The notes: generated from the letters alone by a model not told the origin. A DNA stretch of 64,000 nucleotides from Pseudoalteromonas sp. UG3-2 (GCF_037120705.1 NZ_JAWLJU010000002.1:2552001-2616000); one strand, 5' to 3'. Shown: positions 1-9,163, counted from the first letter of the stretch. Program-made: numbers and translations.

Positions 1-330
1 ATCCACTTTGCCGACCAGGAAAGCCTGTACAGAGCGGTTGTACTCGGTAATAACTAAGTTGCTGTCTGGGTCTCGCTCACACGGTGGCATGCAAATAGCG
101 TCGCGCAAATCAATCACTGGCACCGATTCGCCACGGATATTGGTGACACCACACACTTTAGGGTGGGCATTAGGCATTTTATTAAGCTTGGGCAGCTTAA
201 CTACCTCTTTAATCTTGAACACATTGAGAGCAAAAAAGTGCCGGCTATGAAGATGAAACAGCAGCAGCTCTAAGCGGTTTTCCCCCACCAGTTGTGTACG
301 TTGATCTACAGAGGCCAATACGCCAGCCAT
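1..330 (-). CDS. cheV: CheV-type chemotaxis coupling protein, N-terminal part
   Basis: Reading the minus strand from the ATG at 328-330 gives 110 codons that run off the window edge, starting MAGVLASVDQRTQ. The segment is a CheW-like domain: it has a long beta-rich stretch with the FKIKEVV region and the typical GVTNIRGESVPVIDL core at about residues 63-77. CheV proteins join such a CheW domain to a C-terminal receiver domain; the receiver would lie outside the window, so CheV rather than CheW is inferred from the N-terminus. The product would couple chemoreceptors to the CheA kinase in the cytoplasm. It is divergent from the potassium channel gene starting at 453. Confidence 0.75.
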   Translation of the reverse strand, partial: MAGVLASVDQRTQLVGENRLELLLFHLHSRHFFALNVFKIKEVVKLPKLNKMPNAHPKVCGVTNIRGESVPVIDLRDAICMPPCERDPDSNLVITEYNRSVQAFLVGKVD

Positions 331-452
331 GTGAAACCCTCATTACTTCTATGCTCTATAACTAAGACTATATCAAAGATGTGACTCTGTCGTATTGTTT
401 TTTCCCCAAAATCTACAGTATGGTAAGCCTATCTAATTGCTAGGGAAGTATT

Positions 453-1535
453 ATGCCAATTTTCTTAAAGCGTTTAGTGGTAATGGTGCGTGCACACATT
501 GACCAGGCCAGCTGGCAACTGCTACTGACAGCGACACTCGTCCATATGGCAGTAACATGGGGCTTGTTATGGTTGGCGGATGAATCCGCACTGTTACCGC
601 TTAACACCTTTTTCTATTATTACGTGGTCACCACTTCGACGGTGGGCTACGGTGATTTCAGTGCGACAACAGAATGGGGGCGGATGGTTGTAGCCATTGT
701 GCAAATCCCATTTGGATTAGCGTTATTCGGTGTGTTGCTGGGTAAAGCGGGACAATTTGTGACTTTTTGGGTGAGAAGAAGTATGACAGGGGAAAAAGAC
801 TTTGCACATTTGCAAAATCATATTGTAATTTTTGGCTGGCATGATGTCAGAACGAAAAAGATGGTCGATTATATTCTCGGAGATGATAAGCGTGAGGATC
901 GAAAAATTGTCTTAGCGGTGACCGATGCCATTGAACATCCGCTACTCAGCTATCCTGAGGTGGCTTTTGCACGCTTAGCCAGCTTCACCGATGACGAACA
1001 ACTTAGTCGCATTAATATTACTCAGGCAGATAAAATCATTATTGACGGCGATGATGATAATCAAACGTTTACCACGGCATTAAAGCTCAGTAAGGTGGTA
1101 AAACCTCAAGCACACATCAGTGCCCACTTTTTAGATGATACCAAAGCCATGCTGCTACGAGAGCATTGCCAAAATGTTGAATGTTCGGCTTCGATGTCAG
1201 CAGAAATTTTGGTGCGAGCCATGCAAGACCCAGGCTCCAGCCGCATTCAAGAAGAGTTGCTGTCGACATTGAAAGGCGATACCCAGTTTAGTTTAGTATT
1301 ACCGGATGACGTCAAGCAGCTGACCTTTGGGGATATTTTCAATTATTTTAAGCAGCACCACAATGCCACTTTGCTGGGGGTAGCGCACGATGTTAATGGC
1401 CTAAAAATGGACTTAAACCCACCATTAAATTACCCCATCACAGCGGGAGACGTTGTGCATTATATTGCTCCGCATCGCATTCTAGCTGCTGAAGTGAATT
1501 GGACTGAGTTATGTTCACCGAACTCTTCTTGCTGA
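453..1535 (+). CDS. two-TM potassium channel with cytoplasmic RCK (TrkA-N) domain
   Basis: The 360-residue protein has a first membrane helix at about 20-42, a pore loop with the potassium selectivity filter TVGYGD at 63-68, a second helix at about 78-100, and from residue 121 an RCK/TrkA-N Rossmann domain beginning NHIVIFGWHD. This is the architecture of MthK/Kch-like ligand-gated K+ channels, acting in the inner membrane. Unlike classical Kch there are only two clear helices before the RCK domain. The ATG is preceded by a GGGAAG ribosome binding site 4 bases upstream. The last 25 bases overlap the following small membrane protein, so the two are probably translationally coupled. The family is clear; the gating ligand is unknown. 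Confidence 0.88.
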   Translation: MPIFLKRLVVMVRAHIDQASWQLLLTATLVHMAVTWGLLWLADESALLPLNTFFYYYVVTTSTVGYGDFSATTEWGRMVVAIVQIPFGLALFGVLLGKAGQFVTFWVRRSMTGEKDFAHLQNHIVIFGWHDVRTKKMVDYILGDDKREDRKIVLAVTDAIEHPLLSYPEVAFARLASFTDDEQLSRINITQADKIIIDGDDDNQTFTTALKLSKVVKPQAHISAHFLDDTKAMLLREHCQNVECSASMSAEILVRAMQDPGSSRIQEELLSTLKGDTQFSLVLPDDVKQLTFGDIFNYFKQHHNATLLGVAHDVNGLKMDLNPPLNYPITAGDVVHYIAPHRILAAEVNWTELCSPNSSC

Positions 1536-1717
1536 TCTTTTTATTGTGTGCTTATTTACTGCCGGTGGCGTTAATTGCCGGCAGTAAACGCACCCAAGGC
1601 CATGAGAAAAACGGTTGGCTAATTGGTACCTTACTGTTTTCCTGGATTGCGCTTATTTTATACTTTAGCATCATCCCGAAAGGGGGCCGAAGCAAGGCTA
1701 AGCGCAAAAAGCCTTAA
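1511..1717 (+). CDS. small two-TM membrane protein, superinfection-immunity-like
   Basis: This 68-residue protein has two hydrophobic helices (about 4-23 and 36-54), a short polar GSKRTQGHEKNGW loop between them and a basic C-terminus (KAKRKKP). The pattern resembles the Imm_superinfect family of short membrane proteins that is common in bacterial chromosomes; the similarity is recognised by eye and the name does not imply phage immunity here. The start codon lies inside the channel gene with a 25-base overlap in another frame, suggesting translational coupling and possibly a partner role. Its 3' end overlaps the convergent EVE-domain gene by 4 bases. Confidence 0.6.
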   Translation: MFTELFLLIFLLCAYLLPVALIAGSKRTQGHEKNGWLIGTLLFSWIALILYFSIIPKGGRSKAKRKKP

Positions 1718-2175
1718 TGCTCCGACATGGCGATGATGGTTTGCCACTCAGCAGCGACGATTGGCATCACAGAGAGCCTACCGCCTTTCTTTAAAGCCAG
1801 CTCGGTAAGTTCAGGGTTGGCTTTTATGGCTTTTAACGTCACCGGCGTGTTTAAATGCTGGCGATAGCGTAAGGTGACACCGAACCAACGCGGCTGCTCT
1901 GGGGTGGCTTTGCCATCGTAATAATCACTGTGCAGATTAAACTGCTCCGGATCAGGACTTGCTCCTTTTACTACCTCAGCGATACCGACTACCGCAGGCA
2001 CCTTACAGCTAGAGTGATAAATAAACACCAGATCGCCAGGCTGGACGTTATCGCGTAAAAAATTTCTAGCTTGATAATTTCTTACTCCTTCCCAGAAAGT
2101 TTGTTGTTGAGGCGCCTGTTGCAGATCATCAATAGAAAAAGCATCCGGTTCGGTTTTAAAAAGCCAATAAGCCAT
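1714..2175 (-). CDS. EVE domain-containing protein
   Basis: The protein of 153 residues begins MAYWLFKTEPDAFSIDDL, the hallmark N-terminus of the EVE domain (PUA-like fold), and continues with FWEGVRNYQARNFLRDN and GDLVFIYHSS, both typical. EVE domains bind modified bases or modified RNA; no specific substrate can be assigned here. An upstream extension to 2208 is possible but the ATG at 2173-2175 matches the family start. Full-length and probably a cytoplasmic single-domain protein, convergent with and overlapping the preceding small gene by 4 bases. Confidence 0.87.
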   Translation of the reverse strand: MAYWLFKTEPDAFSIDDLQQAPQQQTFWEGVRNYQARNFLRDNVQPGDLVFIYHSSCKVPAVVGIAEVVKGASPDPEQFNLHSDYYDGKATPEQPRWFGVTLRYRQHLNTPVTLKAIKANPELTELALKKGGRLSVMPIVAAEWQTIIAMSEH

Positions 2176-2299
2176 AACAAAAGTCCAATAGTGCGATAGG
2201 GTTAGCATAAGTGTATTATACTGATTTGAACAACGTATGCAGCGTGACCTTTAAATCACTGAGCATACCTATGTGGTCACAGCAAAACGGGAGCCAAGA

Positions 2300-3157
2300 A
2301 TGAGCCGAATATTGCAGAACCTGTTGGATTTACTCAGCCTTGAGGAAATTGAACAAGGTATATATCGAGGACAAAGTCAAGATTTGGGGTTTCCGCAAGT
2401 GTTCGGTGGGCAGGTGATGGGACAAGCGCTTTCTGCCGCAAAATATACGCTACCAGAAGGTCGCTATGTTAACTCGCTGCACTCCTACTTTTTACGTCCA
2501 GGTGACGCCACTAAGCCCATTGTCTACGATGTAGAAAACATTCGTGATGGTCGAAGCTTTAGTACTCGCCGCGTCAGTGCCATTCAATATGGTAAACCGA
2601 TTTTCTATATGACGGCTTCTTTCCAAGGGGATGAGCCTGGGTTGTCGCATCAGTCTCCTATGCCTGAGGTGCCAGAGCCAGAGTCATTAAAATCCTCTTT
2701 GCATTTTTATCAAGAGCATGCGGATCTTATTCCAGAAAAACTGCGGGCCAAATTCACCCAAGAAATGCCACTGGACATGCGTCCGGTGAACTTTCAAAAC
2801 CCATTTAAACCCAATAAGCAAGAGCCAGTTCGTCATGTTTGGTTTAAAGCCAATGGCGATATGCCCAATGATCGCCGCATTCATAATTACCTGTTGGCGT
2901 ACGCCTCTGACTTTGAGTTTTTGCCCACCGCGCTGCAGCCCCATGGTTTGTCTTTTATGCAGCCAAATATGCAGGTCGCGACCATCGACCATGCAATGTG
3001 GTTTCATCGCCCGTTTCGATTGGATGACTGGATCCTTTACAGCGTTGACAGCCCCAGCGCCTCAAATGGCCGCGGCTTAGTACGTGGTCAGTTCTTTAAT
3101 CGCCAAGGGGAGTTGGTGGCTTCAACTATCCAAGAGGGAGTCATGCGCCAGCGTTAG
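2300..3157 (+). CDS. tesB: acyl-CoA thioesterase II
   Basis: The 285-residue protein matches TesB, about the usual length (E. coli 286). It carries two hotdog domains, with [10 protein letters not shown] and the YFLRPGD segment in the first half and the [12 protein letters not shown] region and terminal [11 protein letters not shown] in the second. The enzyme hydrolyses acyl-CoA to free fatty acid and CoA in the cytoplasm. The start at 2300 was chosen over an upstream in-frame codon at 2273 because MSRIL aligns with the family start and has a GGGAG sequence just upstream. It appears monocistronic; the next gene is 138 bases away. Confidence 0.93.
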   Translation: MSRILQNLLDLLSLEEIEQGIYRGQSQDLGFPQVFGGQVMGQALSAAKYTLPEGRYVNSLHSYFLRPGDATKPIVYDVENIRDGRSFSTRRVSAIQYGKPIFYMTASFQGDEPGLSHQSPMPEVPEPESLKSSLHFYQEHADLIPEKLRAKFTQEMPLDMRPVNFQNPFKPNKQEPVRHVWFKANGDMPNDRRIHNYLLAYASDFEFLPTALQPHGLSFMQPNMQVATIDHAMWFHRPFRLDDWILYSVDSPSASNGRGLVRGQFFNRQGELVASTIQEGVMRQR

Positions 3158-3295
3158 CATGACCGTATATGAGTGGCTGGTATTGATAAATACGCAAAGG
3201 CAGCAACTCGAGAGCCGCAGATAGAGGGGGAGCGTAGTTGAGCTCCTCCTGCTATATTGAAGATAACGTAAGTAAACCATAAACAAGGTGACGGT

Positions 3296-4096
3296 ATGGC
3301 GGTAATCACAGAGTCTCGTATAGGTTACTTCTGCTGGGTGGAGCTGTGCTCATCAGATTGGCAAAGTGGTAAAGCGTTTTATCAACAGCTGTTTGACTGG
3401 CAGGTGTTAGATCAGCAAATTACCGCTGACAGCTATTATACCATGTTGCAAAAAGGCACGGACGATCTAGCCGCCATGTATCAAATGACTAAAGAGCAGA
3501 AAAGCAGCGGGATGCAGAGTCACTGGTTGAGTTATGTTGCAGTAGAGAACACCGATGAAAGTGTACAAAAAGCTCAGCAATTAGGCGCCGACGTGATGAT
3601 TGAACCTCATGATATTCCCGGCGCTGGCAGAATGGCGATGTTGCAAGAGCCCGGTGGCGCCATTTTTGCGCTATGGCAATCTCTAGGACATATCGGTATC
3701 CAAAGAAAGCTTGAAGCCAATACCCCTTATTGGTTTGAGTTGGCCAGTAAAGACAGCGCTAAAAGCCGTCAATTCTATCAGTCGATGTTTGGCTGGGAAT
3801 GTGAAGTAAAAGCCATGGAAAACATGGACTACACCTTGTTCAAGGTCGATCAGCAAGCAGTAGCTGGCATGTTGGAAATGACCGCCGAGTGGGGGGACGA
3901 TATACCGCCCCACTGGATGGTGTATTTTGCCGTATTAGACTGTGACAGTACCGCCAACCATGCCGAGAAACTCGGAGGCACCATCTGTGTCCCTCCTACG
4001 GATGTGGCTGGGGTTGGGCGCTTTGCCGTACTCACTGACCCACAAGGTGCAGTGTTTTCGGTTATAGAATCGAGCATGGATGAAATCACTCTTTAA
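3296..4096 (+). CDS. VOC family protein with two glyoxalase-like domains
   Basis: The 266-residue protein consists of two tandem vicinal-oxygen-chelate domains (about 8-128 and 140-260). Each begins with a W-x-E-L strand followed by a DxxxxxxFYQxLFGW-type helix (KAFYQQLFDWQV and RQFYQSMFGWEC) and each closes with a GRxAxLxDPxGAxFxL/V strand. This resembles the CFP30B/hydroxylase-like glyoxalase subfamily; no substrate can be named. The start is ATG with AAGGTGA upstream. The 3' end overlaps the convergent substrate-binding-like gene by 4 bases. Confidence 0.85.
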   Translation: MAVITESRIGYFCWVELCSSDWQSGKAFYQQLFDWQVLDQQITADSYYTMLQKGTDDLAAMYQMTKEQKSSGMQSHWLSYVAVENTDESVQKAQQLGADVMIEPHDIPGAGRMAMLQEPGGAIFALWQSLGHIGIQRKLEANTPYWFELASKDSAKSRQFYQSMFGWECEVKAMENMDYTLFKVDQQAVAGMLEMTAEWGDDIPPHWMVYFAVLDCDSTANHAEKLGGTICVPPTDVAGVGRFAVLTDPQGAVFSVIESSMDEITL

Positions 4097-4818
4097 TCTG
4101 TTGCTAAAACAGTTAGGTGTACCTGGCAATCGGCTGAGCGATTGGCGATACCTGCGAAGATAGCTTGAATGGTACCGCTTTTTTTCATGGCTTGAATCGC
4201 TTGATTTAATTGCGGTACTAGCTGCTGATGCTGTTGGTGAACATAATGAAAAATGTCGTAGCTATTATGCTGCAAACGCCGCATAAAGAGTTGTTTTAAG
4301 CCTGATTGGCAAATGCCACCAAGGGTAAACAAGTCATCGGCCAATAAACTCTGGGTATGGCCTTTTTGCAACGCCTGAAAAGCGGAGATCTCATTAGATA
4401 CCGGGTGGCAAGTAAAGCCGCGTTGTTGGCAATACTGGCTGACAATCAGGCTGCCACGGATAGTTACTAATTCTTGCTGTGGGGTAAGGTTGCAGTGTTG
4501 TTCTTGAATACAAAAAATAGCAATATTGACATTGGCCAGTGGCTCAGACACCTTTATTAGATTTGAGTACTGGGTAACCACATCTTCCACGCGTCCAGCC
4601 TCAGCATCGTACACTCCGCTGTTGACATAACTAAGCCCGCGTTGGCTGGGTAAAATAATAATCTGCGGCTGGATGCTTAACGGCGCATAAAGCGCTTGCA
4701 TGAGCGTGGTAATGCGCTCTTTACCCAGTTGATACGCTACTATTTCACTGACATTGATCTGATAAGCCATCACGGAGCTGGAACAGCACAACAATAATGA
4801 TATCCAATAGCGCTTCAC
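4093..4818 (-). CDS. periplasmic solute-binding-like protein (SBP family 3 type)
   Basis: The 241-residue product starts with a signal peptide (MKRYWISLLLCCSSSVMA, cleavage after the MA pair), followed by a compact two-lobe type sequence with RGLSYVNSGVYDAEAGRVEDV, like the many stand-alone amino-acid-binding-fold proteins of Alteromonadales that are not linked to an ABC permease. Four cysteines in the mature part (in FCIQEQHC and QYCQQRGFTC) could form two disulfides. The start is GTG at 4816-4818, chosen because AAGGAG lies 9 bases upstream. It has no transporter genes beside it, so a sensory or orphan role is possible; ligand unknown. Confidence 0.65.
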   Translation of the reverse strand: MKRYWISLLLCCSSSVMAYQINVSEIVAYQLGKERITTLMQALYAPLSIQPQIIILPSQRGLSYVNSGVYDAEAGRVEDVVTQYSNLIKVSEPLANVNIAIFCIQEQHCNLTPQQELVTIRGSLIVSQYCQQRGFTCHPVSNEISAFQALQKGHTQSLLADDLFTLGGICQSGLKQLFMRRLQHNSYDIFHYVHQQHQQLVPQLNQAIQAMKKSGTIQAIFAGIANRSADCQVHLTVLATD

Positions 4819-4990
4819 AGCATACTCCTTTATTCACTTTGTAATTAAGAGTAGCAAAAAAGCGTTATTTTGCTGCGGTTATATCCCGTGATACATATTG
4901 TCATTAAACGGGTGACTTGCTATTGCTGTTTTTCGTCCCCATAGCTAAATAATATAACTAATGACGTCACACACTTTGAAGGAGACCCAC

Positions 4991-5656
4991 ATGGCACTAC
5001 ATGTATTAGTAACTGGGGCTAATCGCGGAATTGGCTTGGAGTTCTGTAAACAATATAAAGCCTTAGGCTGCAAGGTGACGGCGGTGGTCAGAACGGCCTC
5101 AGAGGAGCTCGAGGCGCTGGGTGTTGATATTATTGATGGTATCGATGTGGCTACCGACAATGGCAGCAAAAAGCTAGTGGCTGCGTTAGGCGAGCAAAAG
5201 CTAGACCTAGTGATCAATAATGCCGGGGTTTTCCATAATGAAACTCTGGCAGAGATGGATTTTGAAACCATAGCACAACAGTTTGAGGTTAATGCCTTAG
5301 GGCCAATTCGTATTACCCATGCGCTATTAAACAACCTCAGTGCTGGCAGTAAAGTCGCCATGATCACCAGTAGAATGGGATCCATTGCGGATAATGGCTC
5401 TGGCGGATACATTGGCTATCGGATGTCAAAAGCGGCGTTAAATGCGGCAGGCGTAAGTATGGCGCATGAGTTAAAATCTCAGGATATTGCTGTAGGGTTA
5501 TTTCACCCAGGCTTTGTGCAAACACAAATGGTAGGCTATGCCGGCGATATCGGTCCCGACGTGGCAGCCGAACGTTTAATCAAACGTATCGAACAGTTGA
5601 ACCTGGAAAACAGCGGTGGTTTTTGGCACTCCAATGGGGAAACCTTGCCCTGGTAA
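4991..5656 (+). CDS. short-chain dehydrogenase/reductase (SDR)
   Basis: The 221-residue protein has the classical SDR signature: cofactor-binding TGANRGIG at 8-15, NNAG in the mid region, a catalytic Ser in MITSRMGS, and the YxxxK pair in YRMSK. The C-terminal HPGFVQTQMVG matches the closing motif of classical SDRs. Cytoplasmic NAD(P)H-dependent oxidoreductase of unknown substrate, similar to the C-factor/YciK-like group. The ATG at 4991 was selected because AAGGAGA lies 6-12 bases upstream; the ORF is open to 4961. Monocistronic, followed by a strong hairpin at 5717. Confidence 0.88.
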   Translation: MALHVLVTGANRGIGLEFCKQYKALGCKVTAVVRTASEELEALGVDIIDGIDVATDNGSKKLVAALGEQKLDLVINNAGVFHNETLAEMDFETIAQQFEVNALGPIRITHALLNNLSAGSKVAMITSRMGSIADNGSGGYIGYRMSKAALNAAGVSMAHELKSQDIAVGLFHPGFVQTQMVGYAGDIGPDVAAERLIKRIEQLNLENSGGFWHSNGETLPW

Positions 5657-5716
5657 TGCCTTACTAATCTCACAATGAGACGCCGCAGAATCATCTTGAT
5701 AGTCGTGGCCGCATGG

Positions 5717-5747
5717 ATCAGTCCACCCAAATGGGCGGTGGACTGAT
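5717..5747 (+). terminator. hairpin after the SDR gene, followed by an extended -10 promoter
   Basis: Arms TCAGTCCACC (5718-5727) and GGTGGACTGA (5737-5746) pair perfectly over 10 bp with a 9-base loop, itself containing CCC/GGG. There is no clean T tract, so termination is uncertain. Immediately after it the sequence TGATATAAT (5744-5752) is an extended -10 element that could start transcription of the 5792-8493 pair, so the hairpin may also separate the two units. Confidence 0.45.
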
Positions 5748-5791
5748 ATAATCATGCTAAAATAAAGCAAATACTCAAATGGTCACTCGCA

Positions 5792-6160
5792 ATGGAACTA
5801 CAACAAGATACTCCCCTTAGCCTGCCCCTTTTTCAACTTGACGATAATATCGAAAGTCGTGACATCGATGCCCCAGATGCTGAGGTCGCCGTATTACTGA
5901 GCGAAAACTTATTGGCAAATCTATGTCAAAACCCAGAGCAAGAGCAAAGCATCAGCTTGCCCATCGACGACTATGAAATCAGTAATATTGCTAATGAAGT
6001 CAGTGAGCTACTCTCTCATGGTCACCAACTGCAATTAATTCTAAATCACGGTCCGGTGCTGAGTGCGGTGTTAAATACCGACAACGGCGCCTTGTTTGTT
6101 TCGCCGCCTATGGAAATGATGCCAACCTTTGATCTCGGCTTGGACGACGAGGACGAATAA
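5792..6160 (+). CDS. small acidic protein of unknown function encoded with cti
   Basis: The 122-residue protein is strongly acidic (C-terminus DLGLDDEDE), has no signal peptide, membrane segment or cysteine cluster, and I do not recognise its family. Its middle (NIANEVSELLSHGHQLQLILNHGPVLSAVLNTDNGALFV) looks like an alpha/beta fold. The stop codon TAA overlaps the ATG of cti by one base, so the two are almost certainly one operon with coupled translation. The ribosome binding site is weak. The extended -10 element at 5744-5752 is the likely promoter. A role linked to the isomerase is inferred from position only. Confidence 0.6.
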   Translation: MELQQDTPLSLPLFQLDDNIESRDIDAPDAEVAVLLSENLLANLCQNPEQEQSISLPIDDYEISNIANEVSELLSHGHQLQLILNHGPVLSAVLNTDNGALFVSPPMEMMPTFDLGLDDEDE

Positions 6161-8493
6161 TGGCAAAACGAGTACTGCTACAGGCCATTGCGCTATTGAT
6201 CCTAAGTGGTTGTGTGGCTTTTGGAGCATCGAAATACGATGAGTTATTTGGCCCTGAACAACCGCAAGCAAGGATGACGCAGTACCATCAAGGTGGCGCG
6301 CATTACAGCCAAACCATAAAGCCCATCCTAGAAACGCGTTGCGTGGTTTGTCATGGCTGTTATGACGCGCCTTGTCAGTTAAAGCTTTCTTCCCCCGAGG
6401 GGATTGACCGCGGGTTATCTAAGCAGCGAGTTTACGACGGTACACGCTTGTTAGCGCAAACACCAACGCGACTGTTGTTTGATGGCCAAACCACCACCCA
6501 ATGGCGGCAACGCGACTTTACGCCCGTGTTAAATGAGCGCGAGCAGACGCCATACAACAACTTAGCGGGCAGTGTGCTGTATAACAGCTTGTTATTAAAA
6601 ATGTCCCACCCATTTCCTCAGGAAGGCATTTTAGGGGATGAATTTGATTTCTCGCTAGACCGCAAACAAACCTGTCCCAGTATGGATGAGTTTAGTGCGT
6701 TAGCGAAAAAGCAGCCCCATGCAGGCATGCCTTATGGCTTACCGCCATTGACACAAGATGAATTCAAAGCGTTAGAAGCTTGGCTGCGGAACGGCAGCAA
6801 AATGAGCGCGGTAGCCGCACCGACTTATAAGGCATTAGCCGAGGTGGAAAAGTGGGAGCGCTTTTTAAATCAAGCAAGCCCTAAGCACCGATTAGCTGCG
6901 CGCTATATCTACGAGCATTGGTATTTAGCCCATATTTACTTCCCTAACACCGCAGAGCCGAGCTTTTTTAAACTGGTTCGCTCCAGTACACCTCCAGGCC
7001 AACCTCTGGCATTGATCAGCACGGTGAGGCCGTTTGATGACCCTGAAGTCGAGCGGGTTTATTATCGTTTGATGCCAGTGCAGAGCAGTATTCTATCAAA
7101 AACTCATATGCCGTTGGCGCTGGATGATAAAAAGTTAGCACGACTCAATGCCCAGTTTTTTGCTGCGGACTATGAAGTGTCTGAGTTACCCGGCTACAGC
7201 CCAGAGCTAGCCGCGAATCCGTTTAAGGTGTTTAAAGCGATCCCGGTGAACTCGCGTTATCAATTTATGCTGGATGAAGCGGAGTTAATTGTAAAAGGCT
7301 TTATAAAAGGGCCCGTATGCCGTGGTCAAATTGCCCTAAATGTGATTAATGATCATTTTTGGGTGGCGTTTGTTGACCCGGAAAAAAACAGTAACGAAGC
7401 CATCAACCGCTTATTACTAAAACACGATGAAGATTTAGTGTTACCGGCGGCGGAGCAAAGCAATGCTTTACCGCTATCGAGTTGGGCAAAATACGCCAGC
7501 AAGCAAAAAGACTACTTACACGCCAAAACCGAGTTAGCGGAACAGATGTTTGCCGATGGTAAACGTTTGAATATGGACTTAATTTGGCGTGGCGATGGCC
7601 ACAATCAAAATGCCGCCCTGACGATTTTTCGCCATTTTGATAGTGCTTCGGTGGTTAAAGGTTTTATAGGCCAAGCACCAAAAACCATGTGGGTACTCGA
7701 TTACGCCTTATTTGAGCGGATCCACTACCTACTGGTGGCGGGGTTCGATGTCTATGGCAATATTGGTCATCAGCTGATCACGCGTTTATACATGGACTTC
7801 TTGCGCTTAGAAGGAGAGCAAAACTTTTTAAATATGCTGCCGCTGAGTCATCGCCAAGCCATTAAAAGTCACTGGTATCGCAATTCGCATTTAAGTTTAA
7901 GCGAGTTTATTAACCGCAAGTCGCTCATTGGCGCGCCGACGGGCATTGAATACCACAGTGATGATCCCAAGCAAGAGCTATATGACAACTTGCATCAAGT
8001 ATTGGCACCGGTGTTGAACCAAGAGTATGACTTTCGCAGCGTTAAAGGCCCTTTAGCTGAGTTAAATAGCTTACCAACTAAAGCCATTAACTTATTACCA
8101 CAAGTCTCGTTCATTTTAACGCAGCAGCCCGATGGTGGGCATCAGCCTTATACGCTGTTGCACCATAATGCCCACTACAATATCTCGAGCTTGCTTAATG
8201 AAGAAGGCCAGCGCGCATACCAAGAAGACACCGCTTCGCTAGTGCCTGGTTTTATTGGTGACTACCCCGAAGCCATTTGGTACTTATCGAGCCACTCCGA
8301 CGCACAAGATTTTGTTACGCGGTTAGGGCAAGTGAGAACAGAGTCGGACTATCAAGCGCTAAGAGCAAGCTATGGCATTCGTAGAACTCACCCTGAATTT
8401 TGGCGCTATAGCGACCTATTGCACGATATCGCGCAGCAAACCAGAGGGGTTGAATTTGGCTTATTTGACTACAATCGCCTAGAAAATCGCTAA
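6160..8493 (+). CDS. cti: fatty acid cis/trans isomerase
   Basis: The 777-residue protein matches Cti, a periplasmic c-type haem enzyme that converts cis- to trans-unsaturated fatty acids in membrane phospholipids under solvent or heat stress. Near the N-terminus a hydrophobic export signal with LILSGC (residues 13-18) resembles a lipobox, and the single haem motif CVVCH sits at residues 61-65, as in the family. The length fits known Cti proteins (about 750-790). It forms an operon with the small acidic protein upstream and ends at a hairpin terminator. The function is a confident family assignment; the lipid-anchor suggestion is an inference. Confidence 0.92.
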   Translation: MAKRVLLQAIALLILSGCVAFGASKYDELFGPEQPQARMTQYHQGGAHYSQTIKPILETRCVVCHGCYDAPCQLKLSSPEGIDRGLSKQRVYDGTRLLAQTPTRLLFDGQTTTQWRQRDFTPVLNEREQTPYNNLAGSVLYNSLLLKMSHPFPQEGILGDEFDFSLDRKQTCPSMDEFSALAKKQPHAGMPYGLPPLTQDEFKALEAWLRNGSKMSAVAAPTYKALAEVEKWERFLNQASPKHRLAARYIYEHWYLAHIYFPNTAEPSFFKLVRSSTPPGQPLALISTVRPFDDPEVERVYYRLMPVQSSILSKTHMPLALDDKKLARLNAQFFAADYEVSELPGYSPELAANPFKVFKAIPVNSRYQFMLDEAELIVKGFIKGPVCRGQIALNVINDHFWVAFVDPEKNSNEAINRLLLKHDEDLVLPAAEQSNALPLSSWAKYASKQKDYLHAKTELAEQMFADGKRLNMDLIWRGDGHNQNAALTIFRHFDSASVVKGFIGQAPKTMWVLDYALFERIHYLLVAGFDVYGNIGHQLITRLYMDFLRLEGEQNFLNMLPLSHRQAIKSHWYRNSHLSLSEFINRKSLIGAPTGIEYHSDDPKQELYDNLHQVLAPVLNQEYDFRSVKGPLAELNSLPTKAINLLPQVSFILTQQPDGGHQPYTLLHHNAHYNISSLLNEEGQRAYQEDTASLVPGFIGDYPEAIWYLSSHSDAQDFVTRLGQVRTESDYQALRASYGIRRTHPEFWRYSDLLHDIAQQTRGVEFGLFDYNRLENR

Positions 8494-8525
8494 GATGGTG
8501 GAGCACCGCGCTCCATCATCTTTTT
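8494..8525 (+). terminator. Rho-independent terminator of the cti operon
   Basis: Directly after the stop codon, GATGGTGGAG and CTCCATCATC form a 10-bp stem with one G-T pair and a 7-base loop, followed by TTTTT. Confidence 0.85.
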
Positions 8526-8530
8526 GGTTG

Positions 8531-9163
8531 CTATTTACTGGCGGCGACGGCGGCCTTTACCGCGGCGAGCAATACCTGCTCGTCTAGCCGTACCTTGTAA
8601 TTGGGGTTGGCATATTGAAACTGAATGAGTCCTTGCTGATCGATAACAAATACCGCTGGAACAGGCAGGGCAACTCGACTATTGCCGTCCAAGTCGACAA
8701 AATTAACACCGAGTTTATTGCGATACATATCAGCGGTTTTATCCTCTAAAAAGTAAGCCAGTCCCAATGCTTGACTGAGCTCCATTTTATCATCGGAGAG
8801 TAACTGATAGTTTGGCGATTCAATGGTGCTTTTCGCTAATACTTCAGGAGCATCAGGCGCCACAGCAACGATTTGTGCACCTAGCTCAACCACCTGAGAC
8901 TCGATAGTTTGAATGCGAGCCAACTGACGTGAGCAATAGGGGCACCAGCCACCACGATACACCACCAACACCGTCAGCTTTTGTTTATATAGCTCAGCTA
9001 AATCCACGCTTTTACCCGCTTTATCTTGTAATGTTAGCTGGGGGGCTTGGAGCCCTGGTAATAGTGGGCGAACTTGTTCAGGCGCTGCGGCGATATTACT
9101 GATCTCGGCTGCAGTGACTGAGGTGCTCAGTAATAACATCAGTGATAAAACTAAATGGCGCAT
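8531..9163 (-). CDS. exported peroxiredoxin-like (AhpC/TSA, thioredoxin-fold) protein
   Basis: The 210-residue protein has a signal peptide (MRHLVLSLMLLLSTSVTAA) and a thioredoxin-fold domain with the active-site segment VVYRGGWCPYCSRQL, placing a CxxC pair at residues 74 and 77. This is the AhpC/TSA group typical of peroxiredoxin-like or redoxin proteins; the CPYC pair suggests a thiol oxidoreductase as well as a peroxidase. Its location is predicted to be periplasmic. Transcribed towards and ending 38 bases from cti, but separated by the cti terminator. Confidence 0.8.
   Translation of the reverse strand: MRHLVLSLMLLLSTSVTAAEISNIAAAPEQVRPLLPGLQAPQLTLQDKAGKSVDLAELYKQKLTVLVVYRGGWCPYCSRQLARIQTIESQVVELGAQIVAVAPDAPEVLAKSTIESPNYQLLSDDKMELSQALGLAYFLEDKTADMYRNKLGVNFVDLDGNSRVALPVPAVFVIDQQGLIQFQYANPNYKVRLDEQVLLAAVKAAVAASK

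Noticed and set aside
8..250. Plus-strand frame of 80 codons at the left edge
   Set aside because: It is antisense to the convincing CheV coding sequence and has no homology pattern.
2687..3007. Minus-strand frame of 106 codons inside tesB
   Set aside because: Shadow of tesB with no ribosome binding site or recognisable domain.
3223..3252. Terminator hairpin after tesB
   Set aside because: GGGGGAGC and GCTCCTCC can pair only with mismatches and no T tract follows.
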